From contig JAEXNZ010000329.1 in the NCBI GenBank assembly GCA_023439425.1, positions 1 through 11,857 on the forward strand: 11,857 bases of DNA. Direction: 5' to 3'. Below the pieces are notes generated by a model. It worked only from the letters and a program-made list of their open reading frames with translations, did no database searches and was not told the origin of the DNA. The stretch comes from Pseudomonadota bacterium (lineage in GTDB: Bacteria; Pseudomonadota; Gammaproteobacteria; Xanthomonadales; Xanthomonadaceae). This document shows, piece by piece, positions 1 through 7,101 of this stretch (positions are counted from its first letter, which is position 1; each line of letters begins with the position of its first letter). The position numbers and the translations under genes are program-made.

Positions 1-938
1 CCGTTGTAGATGATGAAACCGGCCGGGGAAATCACCGGCGTCCAGGTGAGCTTCGGTGCTTCAAACTCCGGGCGCGTGTTGTGGTCCGGAATCTCGCGGC
101 CGTCGTAGTGATTGCCGTTGGAGACAATCGGGTAGCCATAGTTCTTGCCGCGCACGATCAGATTCAACTCATCGCCGCCGGCCGGGCCCATCTCGTGCAC
201 CCACAGCTTGCCCTTCGCATCAAAGGCAATCCCCAGCGCATTGCGGTGCCCGATGGACCACGCCTGCGCGGCTACGCCGCCCTGCGAGGCGAACGGGTTG
301 TCACCCGGCACGGTGCCGTCGTCATTCAGACGGATGATCTTGCCCAGGTTGCCGGTCATGTCCTGCGCCGGGTCGAACTTCTGCCGTTCGCTGGAGGTGA
401 TCCACAGCTTGCCATCCGGGCCGAACGCCAGGCGGTGGCCGTAATGGCCCTTGCCGCTCACCTTCGGGGTCTGCCGCCAGATCACCTTGAAGTCCTGCAG
501 CGTGCCGCTGCCATCGGCGGCCAGCACCAGCTTGGCGCGCGCCACGGCCGCACCACGGGTGTCGTTTTCACCCTCTTCGGCGTAGCTCACGTACACAAAG
601 CCGTTCTTGGCGAAGTCCGGGTGCGGCAGCACATCGCCCAGGCCGCCCTGGCCGCCGTAGGCCACCTTCGGCAGGCCGGTGATCTCGGCGCGCTTGCCGG
701 TGTGCACGTTGAAGTGCTGCAGCGTGCCTTCCTTCTCGGTCACCAGCAGGCTGCCATCGGGCAGGAACGCCATCGCCCACGGCTGGTCGAATTTGGCGAC
801 CTCGGTGGCGGTGAACGGCCAGTCGGCCTTCTGGATCACCGGCGCGGCAGCGGCGGTGGGGCCGGCGGCCACGCAGGCGGTGGTGAACAGGGCAGGGGTG
901 GCCGCAAGGGCCAGGGTGAGCAGCAGATGGCGGGGCAT
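1..938 (-). CDS. PQQ-dependent aldose sugar dehydrogenase (YliI/Asd-like), 3' end cut by the window
   Basis: This gene runs off the left edge; about 312 codons are visible and no stop interrupts them. The product looks like a periplasmic quinoprotein six-bladed beta-propeller of the glucose/sorbosone dehydrogenase family, which oxidises the C1 of aldose sugars with PQQ and calcium. The visible part opens with an export signal (MPRHLLLTLALA...), followed by the first blade (QPWAMAFLPDGSLLVTEKEG), the GQGGLGDV segment, GHYGHRLAFGPDG at residues 164-176 and the PQQ-contacting GHRNALG segment at 230-236, then HEMGPAGGDELN. I chose the ATG at 938 because GGAG lies 8 bases upstream (947-950). A cysteine near residue 22 follows TTA, a poor lipobox, so lipoprotein status is doubtful. 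The gene shares its direction with the small gene at 1041-1409 but has no functional link to the peptidoglycan cluster that I can see. The family call is confident; the exact substrate cannot be told. Confidence 0.93.
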   Translation of the reverse strand, partial: MPRHLLLTLALAATPALFTTACVAAGPTAAAAPVIQKADWPFTATEVAKFDQPWAMAFLPDGSLLVTEKEGTLQHFNVHTGKRAEITGLPKVAYGGQGGLGDVLPHPDFAKNGFVYVSYAEEGENDTRGAAVARAKLVLAADGSGTLQDFKVIWRQTPKVSGKGHYGHRLAFGPDGKLWITSSERQKFDPAQDMTGNLGKIIRLNDDGTVPGDNPFASQGGVAAQAWSIGHRNALGIAFDAKGKLWVHEMGPAGGDELNLIVRGKNYGYPIVSNGNHYDGREIPDHNTRPEFEAPKLTWTPVISPAGFIIYN

Positions 939-947
939 GAGGGTGTC

Positions 948-1028
948 TCCGTCAGGGGTGCAATGTGAAGCCTCGGTTGTACAGCATGGCCATCAACGCC
1001 GCGTGGACCATAGGTCACCCCTGACGGA
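948..1028 (-). promoter_or_regulatory. Perfect 13-bp inverted repeat in the leader of the sugar dehydrogenase gene
   Basis: TCCGTCAGGGGTG at 948-960 is the exact reverse complement of CACCCCTGACGGA at 1016-1028, with 55 bases between the arms. In the transcript of the minus strand the 3' arm contains GGA of the Shine-Dalgarno GGAG (950-947) for the start at 938. Pairing of the arms would therefore hide that site. The loop is too long, and lacks the T-run, for an intrinsic terminator of the upstream gene. It may be an RNA switch or a pair of half-sites for a DNA-binding protein. The repeat is seen directly; the function is inferred. Confidence 0.55.
952..1011 (-). CDS. Possible 19-codon leader peptide upstream of the sugar dehydrogenase
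   Basis: A short frame starts with ATG at 1011 and reads MVHAALMAMLYNRGFTLHP before a TGA at 954-952. AGGGG lies 6 bases before the ATG, inside the 5' arm of the 13-bp inverted repeat, and the stop codon lies inside the 3' arm. A ribosome translating this frame would keep the arms apart and leave the downstream Shine-Dalgarno site free, an arrangement typical of translational coupling or attenuation. The peptide has no run of a single amino acid that would name an inducer. An ORF of this size can occur by chance, so I hold this lightly. Confidence 0.25.
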   Translation of the reverse strand: MVHAALMAMLYNRGFTLHP

Positions 1029-1040
1029 CCGACCGCCCAT

Positions 1041-1409
1041 TCACGTCCCGCGCGGCACGCCCTTATCCAAATGGGCCTGCCGCAACGCGGTGGACTCATC
1101 CCACCCACGCTGCACCGCCGAGCGCGCCTGTTCCCAGGTCAACTTGCTTTTCGCATGTTCACTTGCCCAGCGTGACTGCAGCTCTGCTTCAACCTGCTCA
1201 TACGCCTCAATCACCTCATCTGCCCGCGTACGCTGATGACGCGCGCTGTAGCCGAGGTAATACGCCGGCTCGTAATCATCAAAGATCAATTCGCTGTTGC
1301 CGTCGTAATACGGCTCCGCGCTGAAGCGTTCGCGCCAATAATCGGCAACTGCCTGGCGCGGCACGCCGTCTTCCGGCACCCGGCCGGGAATCTGATAGTC
1401 AGGGCTCAT
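1041..1409 (-). CDS. Conserved hypothetical protein, 122 aa, soluble
   Basis: The frame encodes 122 residues, acidic and rich in Tyr, Trp and Arg, without a signal peptide or membrane segment. The middle carries DDYEPAYYLGYSARHQ (residues 44-59), followed by a helix-forming stretch of about 30 residues. Near the end comes LTWEQARSAVQRGWDES. This order of a 'YEPAYxxGY.AR' block, a Glu-rich helix and a 'WExAxxAVxxGW' block recalls small unnamed proteins found across Proteobacteria, often near stress or membrane-homeostasis genes; that link is from memory and not a database result. The ATG at 1409 has GGAG 6 bases upstream (1416-1419), which supports this start. It stands alone, 102 bases upstream of the dehydrogenase and 130 bases beyond the permease end. 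I cannot assign a function. Confidence 0.8.
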   Translation of the reverse strand: MSPDYQIPGRVPEDGVPRQAVADYWRERFSAEPYYDGNSELIFDDYEPAYYLGYSARHQRTRADEVIEAYEQVEAELQSRWASEHAKSKLTWEQARSAVQRGWDESTALRQAHLDKGVPRGT

Positions 1410-1499
1410 GTCTGGCTCCGGTGGGGTGAGGGTTCACCGTACCGGCAACCGGGTTAACACCACGGGCAGCACAGGTGAACACTCCATCAAACCCACACC

Positions 1500-1522
1500 G
1501 TAGAGCCACGCCCTGCGTGGCT
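1500..1522 (+). repeat. SMAG/REP-type GTAG hairpin element
   Basis: GTAG at 1500-1503 is followed by an 8-bp perfect stem, AGCCACGC (1504-1511) and GCGTGGCT (1515-1522), with the 3-base loop CCT. A GTAG head on a short GC-rich hairpin is the signature of the SMAG repeats of Stenotrophomonas maltophilia, which are thought to be mobilised by REP-associated tyrosine transposases. It sits 17 bases beyond the permease stop codon, between that gene and the small gene that follows on the same strand, where it may protect or end the operon's mRNA. No T-run follows the stem on either strand, so it is not a classic intrinsic terminator. Confidence 0.8.
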
Positions 1523-1539
1523 GCCTCAGCGCACCGTCA

Positions 1540-2847
1540 TCAACCGCCCTTCCGCGGCATCAAATAAATCACCCCACCCACCGCAAACGCAATCAACGCC
1601 GCCGCAATGTTCTGCCAGCTCGCACTGGCAAACAACGCCAAACACAGCACCAAGGCCAGGATCGGAATCAACGGCCCACCCGGCAGCTTCAATGCCCCCG
1701 GCCGATCCCGGAAACGCCGTGCCAGCACGATCACCGCCGCCGCCGTGCCGATATACGCAAACAACCGCGTGGTCATCGACAACAACGCCAGCTGCACGAA
1801 CGACCCACTCAACGCCAGCACCAGCGCAATCAACCCCTGGGTCACAATCGCCGCCGCCGGCGTGCGGAAGCGCGGATGCACCTGCGCCAGCAGCTTCGGC
1901 CCGTAGCCATCGCGCGCCAGCGCAAACAGGAAGCGCGGCCCCATCATCATCGTGTTGCTGTTGGTGCCCAGAATCGAAATCGTCGCGCCCACCGTGAGAA
2001 TCAGCGCCAGCGCCTCACCGCCAAACCCCGCCGCCGCATCGGCCAATGGCGTAGCAGAAGAGGCCAGCCCCGGCAGCGTGCCCTGCGCAATGAACTGCAC
2101 CGCGCCGTAAATCACCGTCACCGTCACAATCATGGTGATCAGCGCGAACGGAATATCCCGCTTCGGGTTCCGATACTCGCCGGCCGCCGCCGGAATGTTC
2201 TCAAAGCCCGCATAGGCGTACAGCAGCAGCAACGCCGCCTCGCCCATCCGCTGCAGGTCATGCGGGTCGGGCCGCTGGCCCGAGAACGCCAGGTCCATGT
2301 CCACGTAGAACGCGCCAATCAGCACGAACAGCAGCAACGGCAGCAGCTTGCCGATCACCAGCACAATGCCGGTGCGCGCCGCCGAGCGCACGCCCATCAC
2401 GTTCACCGCGGTCAAAAACCCCAGCGACACCACGATCACCAGCACCCGGCCCACATCGTGCCCGGCCCACGGCCAGAACCGCGCCACTGCATCGGCCAGC
2501 GCGTTGCTTAACGCCGCCGCCGAGCTGATCCGGGTCAGCCAGATCATCCAGCCGATCTCAAACCCGGCAAAGCGCCCGAACGCCTCGCGCGCATACAGAT
2601 AACTGCCGCCCGGCTCATCGAAGTAGCTCGCCGCCTGCGCGTAGCACAGCACCAGCAGCGCCACCACGATGCCAGCCGCCACCACGCCCCACAGGCTGAA
2701 CGGCCCCAGCAACAGCACGGTAGCCGCCGGCAGCAGGTAGATCCCGCTGCCAATCACGTCGTTGATCGACAGCCCGACAATCTGCCAGCGGCTGACCGCA
2801 CGCTCCAGCTGCGGTTCGGAAGGCGCGCCCGAAGAAGGTGCGCTCAT
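1540..2847 (-). CDS. APC-superfamily amino-acid permease
   Basis: The product, about 434 residues, is an inner-membrane secondary transporter of the amino acid-polyamine-organocation type. Very hydrophobic segments follow one another along the chain, consistent with 12 helices. The first carries GSGIYLLPAA, the glycine-rich unwound substrate-binding motif of TM1, and LYAYAGFENIPAAAGEYRNPKRDIP is the usual TM6 and following loop. Substrate cannot be read from the sequence; in this setting amino acids or small peptides released from murein are plausible. I start it at the ATG at 2847 (MSAPSSG) and not at the upstream in-frame start at 2874, because this ATG overlaps the stop of the preceding gene as ATGA, a sign of translational coupling, and because the N-terminal tail before TM1 is then of normal length. 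It is the last gene of the leftward operon. Confidence 0.93.
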   Translation of the reverse strand: MSAPSSGAPSEPQLERAVSRWQIVGLSINDVIGSGIYLLPAATVLLLGPFSLWGVVAAGIVVALLVLCYAQAASYFDEPGGSYLYAREAFGRFAGFEIGWMIWLTRISSAAALSNALADAVARFWPWAGHDVGRVLVIVVSLGFLTAVNVMGVRSAARTGIVLVIGKLLPLLLFVLIGAFYVDMDLAFSGQRPDPHDLQRMGEAALLLLYAYAGFENIPAAAGEYRNPKRDIPFALITMIVTVTVIYGAVQFIAQGTLPGLASSATPLADAAAGFGGEALALILTVGATISILGTNSNTMMMGPRFLFALARDGYGPKLLAQVHPRFRTPAAAIVTQGLIALVLALSGSFVQLALLSMTTRLFAYIGTAAAVIVLARRFRDRPGALKLPGGPLIPILALVLCLALFASASWQNIAAALIAFAVGGVIYLMPRKGG

Positions 2848-3599
2848 GGCGCGCCCAGCGCCGGCAGCTGCCACTGCGCCTGCAGCTGCGCGTACTGCGC
2901 CTTCGGCAGCAGCACGAAGCGCGGCCGTGCCGCCGGGGTCAGCCAGCCCAGCAGGGTGGTCATGTGCGCCGGCTCCATCGCCGTGCAGCCGGCGGTGGCC
3001 TCACCGGGGGTGCGCCACAGGTGGGCAAAGATGCAGCTGCCGCCACGCGGCACCGCCTTCGGATTGTGCTCGATCACAAAGCCCTCGCGATAGCGCACGT
3101 CGCCCTTGTTGTGCAGGTCCAGCCGCATCGGCTCGGTGGAACCCTCCACCGCCTCGGCCCCCACCACGTCCGCATCCACAATGCGGTTGTAGTACTTCGA
3201 ATCCGGTACATCCATGCAATAGCTGCTCTCCAGCATCGGCTGGTAGGGCAGGGACGTGGTCACCTTGTCCGCATAGCCGAACGCCTCGCCAATCGCGAAG
3301 ATCCCCGCCGGGCTGCGGCCATCGCCTTCCTGCTTCTGCGGCCCGCCCTTCTGCGCCGGGTGCAGGCCGGTGCCCCAGGCGCTGCCGCTGCGACCCACTG
3401 CAACCGTAAACGCCTCACCCTGCGGCCGCCAGCCGGTCTCGGTACGCGCATACGCCTGCAGCGTGCCGGAGGTGGCGTCCCAATCGGCCGTGGTCACCAC
3501 CACCAGCTGGGTGGTGCCTTCCAGGGGATCGGCGGCCCAGGCGGGCAGGGCACAGGCCAGCACAACGGTTGCAACAGCGGTTCGCAGGTACGGCAGCAT
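2844..3599 (-). CDS. Secreted L,D-transpeptidase (YkuD) family protein
   Basis: This is a 251-residue periplasmic protein of the YkuD (ErfK/YbiS) fold, the family that makes or trims peptidoglycan cross-links through a cysteine acyl-enzyme. A signal peptide fills residues 1-22 (cleavage near AWA). The catalytic part is at the C-terminal side: SCIFAHLWR supplies His193 and ATAGCTAM supplies Cys205, a T-x-G-C variant of the usual S-x-G-C. Because no separate peptidoglycan-binding domain is present, it could act as an L,D-carboxypeptidase or transpeptidase on soluble stem peptides; this is inference. The ATG at 3599 has GGAG 6 bases upstream. An in-frame TTG at 3605 would sit almost on top of that site and is less likely. 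The gene starts 15 bases after the regulator's stop and its stop overlaps the permease start. Confidence 0.88.
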   Translation of the reverse strand: MLPYLRTAVATVVLACALPAWAADPLEGTTQLVVVTTADWDATSGTLQAYARTETGWRPQGEAFTVAVGRSGSAWGTGLHPAQKGGPQKQEGDGRSPAGIFAIGEAFGYADKVTTSLPYQPMLESSYCMDVPDSKYYNRIVDADVVGAEAVEGSTEPMRLDLHNKGDVRYREGFVIEHNPKAVPRGGSCIFAHLWRTPGEATAGCTAMEPAHMTTLLGWLTPAARPRFVLLPKAQYAQLQAQWQLPALGAP

Positions 3600-3614
3600 C
3601 GTCAACTCCAGAAA

Positions 3615-4463
3615 TCAGGTGTCGATCAGGTGTTCAATCCGCTCCAGATTCACCCCCAGCTGGCGGTGCCGGTCCGGGTTGGCGTGGCAGAGCAGAACAA
3701 ACAGAAAGTCGAGCAGCGACTGCAAGGCTGAACGGTACAACAGTTGTGCCATCGAAGGGGCCGGGTCGTGTGCGCACACCACCAGCGCTGCATCGGCGTG
3801 CGCGCGTAGCGGGTTGGCGCTGTGGCGGGTGATCGACACCACCTTGCCGCCCATGTCCTGGAACTGGCGCGACAGCTGGTACAGCTGCGGTAGCTTGCCG
3901 AACTCCGAGAACACCAGCAGCACGTCACCCGGCCGCACCGCGGAAAGATTGGCCATCATCAGAATCGGGTCGGCGTGGTGCACCGTCAGCATGCCCAGCA
4001 GGGAAAGCCGCATCGCGAACTCGCGCGCATACAGGCCATCGTCGCCCAGCCCGTACACGAACACCTTCGGTGCGCCGTCCACCAGCGCCACAATCCGCTC
4101 CACATCGGCCTGCGCATTCGCCACCCGGGTTTCGTCATCGGCGGCCTGCCGGCTGTGCCGCAGGCGCTCGCCCAGCTGCGCGTAGCCGTTGCCAGGTTCG
4201 CCGGCCGGCGGCGCGGCCTGCGGGTCGCTGCCCGCGCGCGCCACCGCCTGGCCCACCGAGTACTTCAGGTCCGGGTAGCCCTTGAAGCCCAGCTTCTGGC
4301 TGAACTTGACCACGCTGGACTGGCTGATGCCCAGCGCGCTGGCCAGCTGCTGCGACGAGTAGTCGCGCAGCAGGTGCGCGTTGTCCAGAATGAAGTCGGC
4401 AATGCGGCGTTCAATCGCCGACATCTGGTCCCGTTCAGAGCGGATTTTCAGCAAAGGCGGCAT
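3615..4463 (-). CDS. RpiR/MurR-family transcriptional regulator (HTH + SIS)
   Basis: The protein has 282 residues, the usual length for this family. Residues about 5-75 form the N-terminal RpiR helix-turn-helix domain; DYSSQQLASALGISQSSVVKFSQKLGFKGY (34-63) is the recognition region. Residues about 120-250 form a SIS domain, with KVFVYGLGDDG as the first strand and phosphate-loop and VLLVFSEFGKLP and KVVSITRH following. SIS domains in such regulators bind phosphosugars, and MurR, for example, senses MurNAc-6-phosphate. No sugar kinase, isomerase or etherase gene is near, so the effector here is unknown and could be a murein-derived compound. It lies inside the leftward operon, 3 bases beyond the epimerase stop, and probably controls that operon and the divergent genes. 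The ATG at 4463 has only a weak Shine-Dalgarno, which fits coupled translation. Confidence 0.95.
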   Translation of the reverse strand: MPPLLKIRSERDQMSAIERRIADFILDNAHLLRDYSSQQLASALGISQSSVVKFSQKLGFKGYPDLKYSVGQAVARAGSDPQAAPPAGEPGNGYAQLGERLRHSRQAADDETRVANAQADVERIVALVDGAPKVFVYGLGDDGLYAREFAMRLSLLGMLTVHHADPILMMANLSAVRPGDVLLVFSEFGKLPQLYQLSRQFQDMGGKVVSITRHSANPLRAHADAALVVCAHDPAPSMAQLLYRSALQSLLDFLFVLLCHANPDRHRQLGVNLERIEHLIDT

Positions 4464-4466
4464 CGG

Positions 4467-5573
4467 TTACCAACGTGGCGGCGTGATCATTTCCAACCCC
4501 TGCACCTCGGTGATCCCCAACCCCGGCGCATCACTGATGGTGATCTCTGACTCGTTGAAATGCACGCCCCCGGTGACCGGATTGAACCGGCCCAGCGACG
4601 GCCCGTCCAGGTCCACCTTGGTGATCACATCGCTCTTGGCCACCGCCAGGTGCACTGCTGCGGCCACGCTGATGCTGGATTCGATCATGCAGCCGATCAT
4701 GCACGGCACCCCGTAGATGGCGGCAATATCCGCAATCCGGATCGCGTTCGACAGCCCGCCGGTCTTCATCAGCTTGATGTTGATGATGTCCGCCGCGCGC
4801 TGCTGGATCAGGTCGAACACCTGGCCCGGGTTGAACACGCTCTCATCGGCCATCACCGGCGTGTTCACCCGGTCGGTGACGTACTTCAGCCCGCTGATGT
4901 CGGCCGCCTTTACCGGCTGCTCCAGCAGTTCCAGTACCACCCCGGCTTCTTCCAGCGTGCGCATCGCCTGCACCGCCTGCTTCGCCGTCCAGCCCTGGTT
5001 GGCATCCAGGCGCAGCAGGGCACGGCCCTGCACGGCGGCGTGGATCGCCTTCACCCGTTCCACGTCCAGGCCGATGTCCTTGCCCACCTTGATCTTCAAC
5101 GACTCGAAGCCGCGATCAATCGCGGACAGCGAGTCCGCCACCATCTTGTCGATGTAGTCCACGCTGATGGTGATGTCGGTGGTGATCACCGGGTCGCCGC
5201 CGCCCAGCATCTGGTACAGCGGCGCGTTGTGCAGCTGTGCCCATAAATCGTAAAGGGCGATCTCCACCGCCGCCTTTGCGCTGGTGTTGCGCTCCAGCGA
5301 TGACTGCACCAGCGCGCAGTTGCGGTTGAGGTTGGCTACGTCCTGGCCCAGCAGCCGCGGCTTGATGAAGTGGTCAATCGCTTCAATGATCGACCCGTGC
5401 GTATCGCCGGTGATCACCGCCGTCGCCGGCGCCTCGCCATAGCCGGTGTGGCCGCTGTCGGTGCGGATCAGCACCACCACGTCCTCCACGGTATCCACCG
5501 TGCGCAGCGCGGTTTTGAACGGCGTCTTCAGCGGCACGCGCAGCATGCCCAGTTCGATATCGGTGATTTTCAT
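4467..5573 (-). CDS. Dipeptide epimerase, L-Ala-D/L-Glu type (enolase superfamily)
   Basis: This 368-residue enzyme belongs to the muconate-lactonising subgroup of the enolase superfamily. The residues needed are all present: the KxK pair Lys160/Lys162 (SLKIKVG), metal ligands Asp190 (RLDANQGW), Glu218 (LLEQP) and Asp243 (ADES), the opposite acid/base Lys267 (NIKLMKTGG), and the D-x-D pair Asp321/Asp323 (VDLDGPS) that marks dipeptide epimerases and holds the substrate's amino group. Such enzymes convert L-Ala-D-Glu from peptidoglycan into L-Ala-L-Glu in the cytoplasm. It lies just after an NlpC/P60 endopeptidase gene, as ykfB lies with ykfC in Bacillus, which supports the murein-peptide role. 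I use the ATG at 5573, which overlaps the previous stop as TGATG; a TTG at 5576 is an alternative. No clear Shine-Dalgarno is present, so translation is probably coupled. Confidence 0.94.
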   Translation of the reverse strand: MKITDIELGMLRVPLKTPFKTALRTVDTVEDVVVLIRTDSGHTGYGEAPATAVITGDTHGSIIEAIDHFIKPRLLGQDVANLNRNCALVQSSLERNTSAKAAVEIALYDLWAQLHNAPLYQMLGGGDPVITTDITISVDYIDKMVADSLSAIDRGFESLKIKVGKDIGLDVERVKAIHAAVQGRALLRLDANQGWTAKQAVQAMRTLEEAGVVLELLEQPVKAADISGLKYVTDRVNTPVMADESVFNPGQVFDLIQQRAADIINIKLMKTGGLSNAIRIADIAAIYGVPCMIGCMIESSISVAAAVHLAVAKSDVITKVDLDGPSLGRFNPVTGGVHFNESEITISDAPGLGITEVQGLEMITPPRW

Positions 5574-7033
5574 CAAGGGGTCTTGGCACGCATGCGTTGG
5601 ATGTTGGTGATGCGGTCGATGTAGCTCACGGTGTCGCTGGCCATCATCGGCTCCAGCGGGGTCACCGAAACGCCGTTGAGGTGCGCCTGCACGCGGGTGC
5701 CGTCCGGTGCGAACCAGCTGCCACCGGCGGTGTCGTGGATCATCCAGGTGTTGCCGCCGAAGTGACCCAGGGTCAGCATCACGTGGCCCGGAATGTAGAC
5801 CAGGTCGCCGGGTTGCAGATTCTTCACTGCCTCCATGCGCTTGGCTTTGCTGTCCTTGGCAGTGAACGCAATGCGGTCCAGCGCCGGGCTCACCGCCTGC
5901 GCGCTGGTATTGCGCGGCATCAGGATGCCGAAGCTGCGGTACACCTCGGACACGAAACCGCTGCAGTCGCGGGTGTCATACGAATGACCCCAGCCGTAGC
6001 GCTCGCCCAGGAACTTGAACGCCTGCGTGTACAGATCGCGCGGGGTCAGTTCGAGATAGGCTTCGCTGGTGTCCTGTGAGCGCGCGATCAGCGCCGGCAC
6101 CAGGGCAAGCGAGCCATCGTCGTTGCGCACCGGCAGCTGCACCACGTAGCTGGCATGCGCCTGCTGGCCGTTCACCGGCTGCTGCAGCGGCCAGTCGACC
6201 AGCGCAGGCAGGCGCACGCCCATGTCCAGCTGCAGGCGCGAAACCCGTGGCTCTTCCGGGGTAAACGTGGTGAACACGGTGGCCCCGGTCACCACGCGGT
6301 AGTGTTCCGTTGCGCCGTAACCCAGCACCGTCGCTTTGTCGCCCACGCCGACGAAGCGCTTTTCGATCCACGCCGTGTAGCGCTCGCTGGTCACGAACAG
6401 CCATTGGCCATCCGCGCTTTCATGCAGCACCGCCACCGCGTCGCCGGGGAACAGCGCCGATTCCTGGAAGCGGTCGATATCGGTATCGCCCGGGCGGCTG
6501 AACACCCGCAGCATCGTCGGGAAGGTCCGCAGCGCCGCGCGGTGCACCACCAGCCCGTACCGCAGCGGCCGCGTCGCCGCGATGGCGTCGCCACTGGCAT
6601 TGGCAATGATGGACGCGCGCTGTTCGGCGCTGATCGGCTGGCCGTCTTCGCCATACAGCGGCTTTTCCGGCCAGCGCGACAGCGCATCAAGGTCGGCTTT
6701 CACCTTGGCCCGGGTCAGCGAAGCCGGCAGCGCAGCCAGGTTGTGAATGGACGGGTCGTTCGCCCGCATCCGCGCGTTCTGCGCGTTGATGTCGTCCCGG
6801 CTGAGCAGAATCCGGTCTGCTTCGGTAGGGGTGATCGCTGGCCTGCCCGCGCCTCCGTCCTGCTCATCAGACCAGAACTCCGGGTGCAGGAATGAGTCGG
6901 TCAGCTCAATGACATCGCCATACCCCGAAAGCGGCCGCGCCGCGTCCTGTGCCCCAGCCGCGCCCGCCAGCAACAGCATCGCCAGCCCGCAATGACGCGC
7001 CATGCGCGTCAACGACCTACCTCGAATCCTCAC
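5573..7033 (-). CDS. SH3-domain NlpC/P60 (C40) endopeptidase, secreted
   Basis: The 486-residue product is an exported cysteine peptidase of the NlpC/P60 family with SH3b domains, the layout of enzymes that cut the gamma-D-Glu-diaminopimelate bond in murein peptides. The N-terminus is a signal peptide (cleavage near GAQ, residue 29). A long N-terminal segment leads to two SH3b-like regions (about 155-240 and 240-325). The catalytic domain spans about 335-450, with Cys357 in RDCSGF, His417 in PGHVML and His433 in MIHDTAGG as the likely Cys-His-His triad. The start is a GTG at 7033 because a perfect AGGAGG (7041-7046) sits 7 bases upstream. It is the first gene of the leftward operon, directly behind the divergent promoter region, and its stop overlaps the epimerase start. 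Free tri- or tetrapeptides are more likely substrates than intact wall, by analogy with YkfC; this is inferred. Confidence 0.92.
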   Translation of the reverse strand: MRIRGRSLTRMARHCGLAMLLLAGAAGAQDAARPLSGYGDVIELTDSFLHPEFWSDEQDGGAGRPAITPTEADRILLSRDDINAQNARMRANDPSIHNLAALPASLTRAKVKADLDALSRWPEKPLYGEDGQPISAEQRASIIANASGDAIAATRPLRYGLVVHRAALRTFPTMLRVFSRPGDTDIDRFQESALFPGDAVAVLHESADGQWLFVTSERYTAWIEKRFVGVGDKATVLGYGATEHYRVVTGATVFTTFTPEEPRVSRLQLDMGVRLPALVDWPLQQPVNGQQAHASYVVQLPVRNDDGSLALVPALIARSQDTSEAYLELTPRDLYTQAFKFLGERYGWGHSYDTRDCSGFVSEVYRSFGILMPRNTSAQAVSPALDRIAFTAKDSKAKRMEAVKNLQPGDLVYIPGHVMLTLGHFGGNTWMIHDTAGGSWFAPDGTRVQAHLNGVSVTPLEPMMASDTVSYIDRITNIQRMRAKTP

Positions 7034-7058
7034 GCGGCAACCTCCTCGGAATCTCTGT

Positions 7059-7070
7059 GAATATTTATTC
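7059..7070. promoter_or_regulatory. Candidate operator 1 (AT-rich palindrome)
   Basis: GAATA-TT-TATTC has perfect 5-bp arms around a 2-base centre. It overlaps the proposed -10 box of the leftward operon, so a protein bound here would block RNA polymerase. Its arms resemble those of the second palindrome at 7091-7101. The RpiR-family regulator encoded in the operon is the natural candidate binder; that link is inference. Confidence 0.4.
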
Positions 7071-7090
7071 CTTCCGCCATCAAAAGCAAG

Positions 7091-7101
7091 AATAAATTAT
7101 T
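7091..7101. promoter_or_regulatory. Candidate operator 2 (AT-rich palindrome)
   Basis: AATAA-A-TTATT is a perfect palindrome around one central base and is preceded by G at 7090, giving GAATAA as in the first site. The two centres are about 32 bases apart, close to three turns of the helix, so two dimers would sit on the same face. It lies near the place where a rightward -10 box would fall. Confidence 0.4.

Noticed and set aside
870..878. Lipoprotein cleavage site in the sugar dehydrogenase
   Set aside because: Cys22 is preceded by T-T-A; the usual Leu at -3 is missing, so a normal signal peptidase I site is as likely.
81..968. A long plus-strand frame across the sugar dehydrogenase
   Set aside because: The minus strand encodes a well-defined quinoprotein; the plus frame has no family features.
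948..1028. Terminator for the small gene at 1041-1409
   Set aside because: The loop is 55 bases and no T-run follows; the overlap with the next ribosome site points to a leader structure.
836..1108. A 90-codon minus-strand frame across the dehydrogenase start and leader
   Set aside because: It is out of frame with the dehydrogenase, rich in Pro and Cys, and has no good ribosome site.
1500..1524. Intrinsic transcription terminator
   Set aside because: The hairpin has no T-run after it on either strand; the GTAG head marks it as a SMAG/REP repeat.
2848..2874. Longer N-terminus for the permease
   Set aside because: The ATG at 2847 overlaps the preceding stop as ATGA, and the extra nine residues lie wholly inside the upstream gene with no family feature.
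3600..3605. TTG start two codons upstream of the YkuD gene's ATG
   Set aside because: The GGAG site would be directly against it; the ATG at 3599 has proper spacing.
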